A DNA stretch of 39,722 nt from Halomonas sp. PR-M31 (GTDB lineage: Bacteria > Pseudomonadota > Gammaproteobacteria > Pseudomonadales > Halomonadaceae). The translations under genes were made by a program, and so were the position numbers. Under the pieces are notes generated by a model that was not told the origin of the DNA, searched no databases, and saw only the letters and a list, made by a program, of their open reading frames with translations. Shown here one piece after another: positions 39,522 through 39,722 of the stretch. The stretch lies in NCBI RefSeq assembly GCF_001039575.1, contig NZ_JIBT01000021.1, positions 1 to 39,722 of the forward strand, written 5' to 3'. The number at the start of each line of letters is the position of its first letter. Within the stretch, counting starts at the first letter, position 1.

Positions 39522-39722
39522 GGGGTTTAAACCCCAAAAGGGGCCCCTTTAAAACCCCGGGGTTTAAACCCCGGGGTTTCCCCTTTGGGGAAAGGGGCCC
39601 CAAATTTCCCCGGGGAAATTTCCCGGGGAAAATTGGGGTTTAAACCCCAAAAGGGCCCCTTAAACCCGGGGTTAAAACCCCGGGTTTCCCCTTTGGGGAA
39701 AGGGGCCCCAAATTCCCGGGAA
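39522..39722. other. Sequencing artefact: Ion Torrent flow-order sequence at the contig end
   Basis: These 201 bases consist only of homopolymer runs of two to four. Collapsing each run to one base gives a 32-step unit, GTACAGC then TACGTACGTCTGAGCATC then GATCGAT, which is present once in full (39522-39634) and again for 27 steps (39635-39722). The two copies differ only in run lengths. Rotated, the unit is the 32-flow Ion Torrent nucleotide order TACGTACGTCTGAGCATCGA followed by TCGATGTACAGC. The stretch therefore records the reagent cycle with every flow called positive. It holds no gene and should be trimmed. Confidence 0.95.

Noticed and set aside
39522..39722. Palindrome-rich tandem repeat with GTTTAAAC, GGGCCC and CCCGGG sites, resembling a telomere, cloning linker or novel repeat array
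   Set aside because: The run-collapsed sequence is the Ion Torrent flow order and the two copies differ only in homopolymer length, so it is a sequencing artefact.

Overview
The window reads as one contig from a gammaproteobacterium, most likely of the Halomonadaceae (Halomonas or a close relative). This rests on the protein sequences (EF-Tu, RpoB, RpoC and UvrA are clearly gammaproteobacterial), on the unbroken co-linear run of the secE-nusG, rplKAJL-rpoBC, str, S10, spc and alpha gene groups (these lie apart in Escherichia coli but adjoin in Pseudomonas- and Halomonas-like genomes), and on rplQ being followed directly by uvrA, a YajR-type transporter and ssb. The family placement is an inference; genus and species cannot be read from the window.

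Layout, left to right. Positions 1-6366 hold the neighbourhood beyond the ribosomal cluster: a truncated gene running off the left edge, a 3-methyladenine DNA glycosylase (mpg), ssb, a YajR-like major facilitator, and divergently from it uvrA with a clear sigma-70 promoter. uvrA and rplQ converge on a bidirectional terminator (6438-6463). Everything from 6503 to 39367 is on the minus strand, so it is transcribed from right to left: birA-coaX; tRNA-Tyr, tRNA-Gly, tRNA-Thr; tRNA-Trp-secE-nusG; rplK-rplA-rplJ-rplL-rpoB-rpoC; rpsL-rpsG-fusA-tuf; rpsJ to rplP, rpmC and rpsQ (S10 group); rplN to secY and rpmJ (spc group); rpsM-rpsK-rpsD-rpoA-rplQ (alpha group). Together these encode most ribosomal proteins, the core RNA polymerase subunits, EF-G, EF-Tu, NusG and the SecY/SecE translocon core, so the region is the growth-rate-controlled translation and transcription machinery of the cell.

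Regulation visible in the DNA includes strong sigma-70 promoters for uvrA, the S10 group, the str group, rplJ, tRNA-Trp-secE and the tRNA-Tyr cluster; intrinsic terminators after tuf and rplQ; and structured intercistronic regions where ribosomal-protein feedback is expected. These include an S4-type pseudoknot before rpsM, an L10 leader, an L1 operator candidate, and an unexpected three-way-junction-like element between rpsJ and rplC.

Three points deserve attention. First, the last 201 bases (39522-39722) are not biological sequence: with homopolymer runs collapsed they spell the 32-step Ion Torrent nucleotide flow order, so this is a sequencing artefact at a contig end. Second, rplC (ribosomal protein L3) carries a one-base deletion at 19360/19361 that splits an essential gene; given the platform, this is very probably an indel error. 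Third, the second tuf gene usually found between tRNA-Thr and tRNA-Trp is absent, leaving about 150 bases with a promoter in its place. I found no CRISPR array, prophage, insertion sequence, defence system or other novel genetic system.
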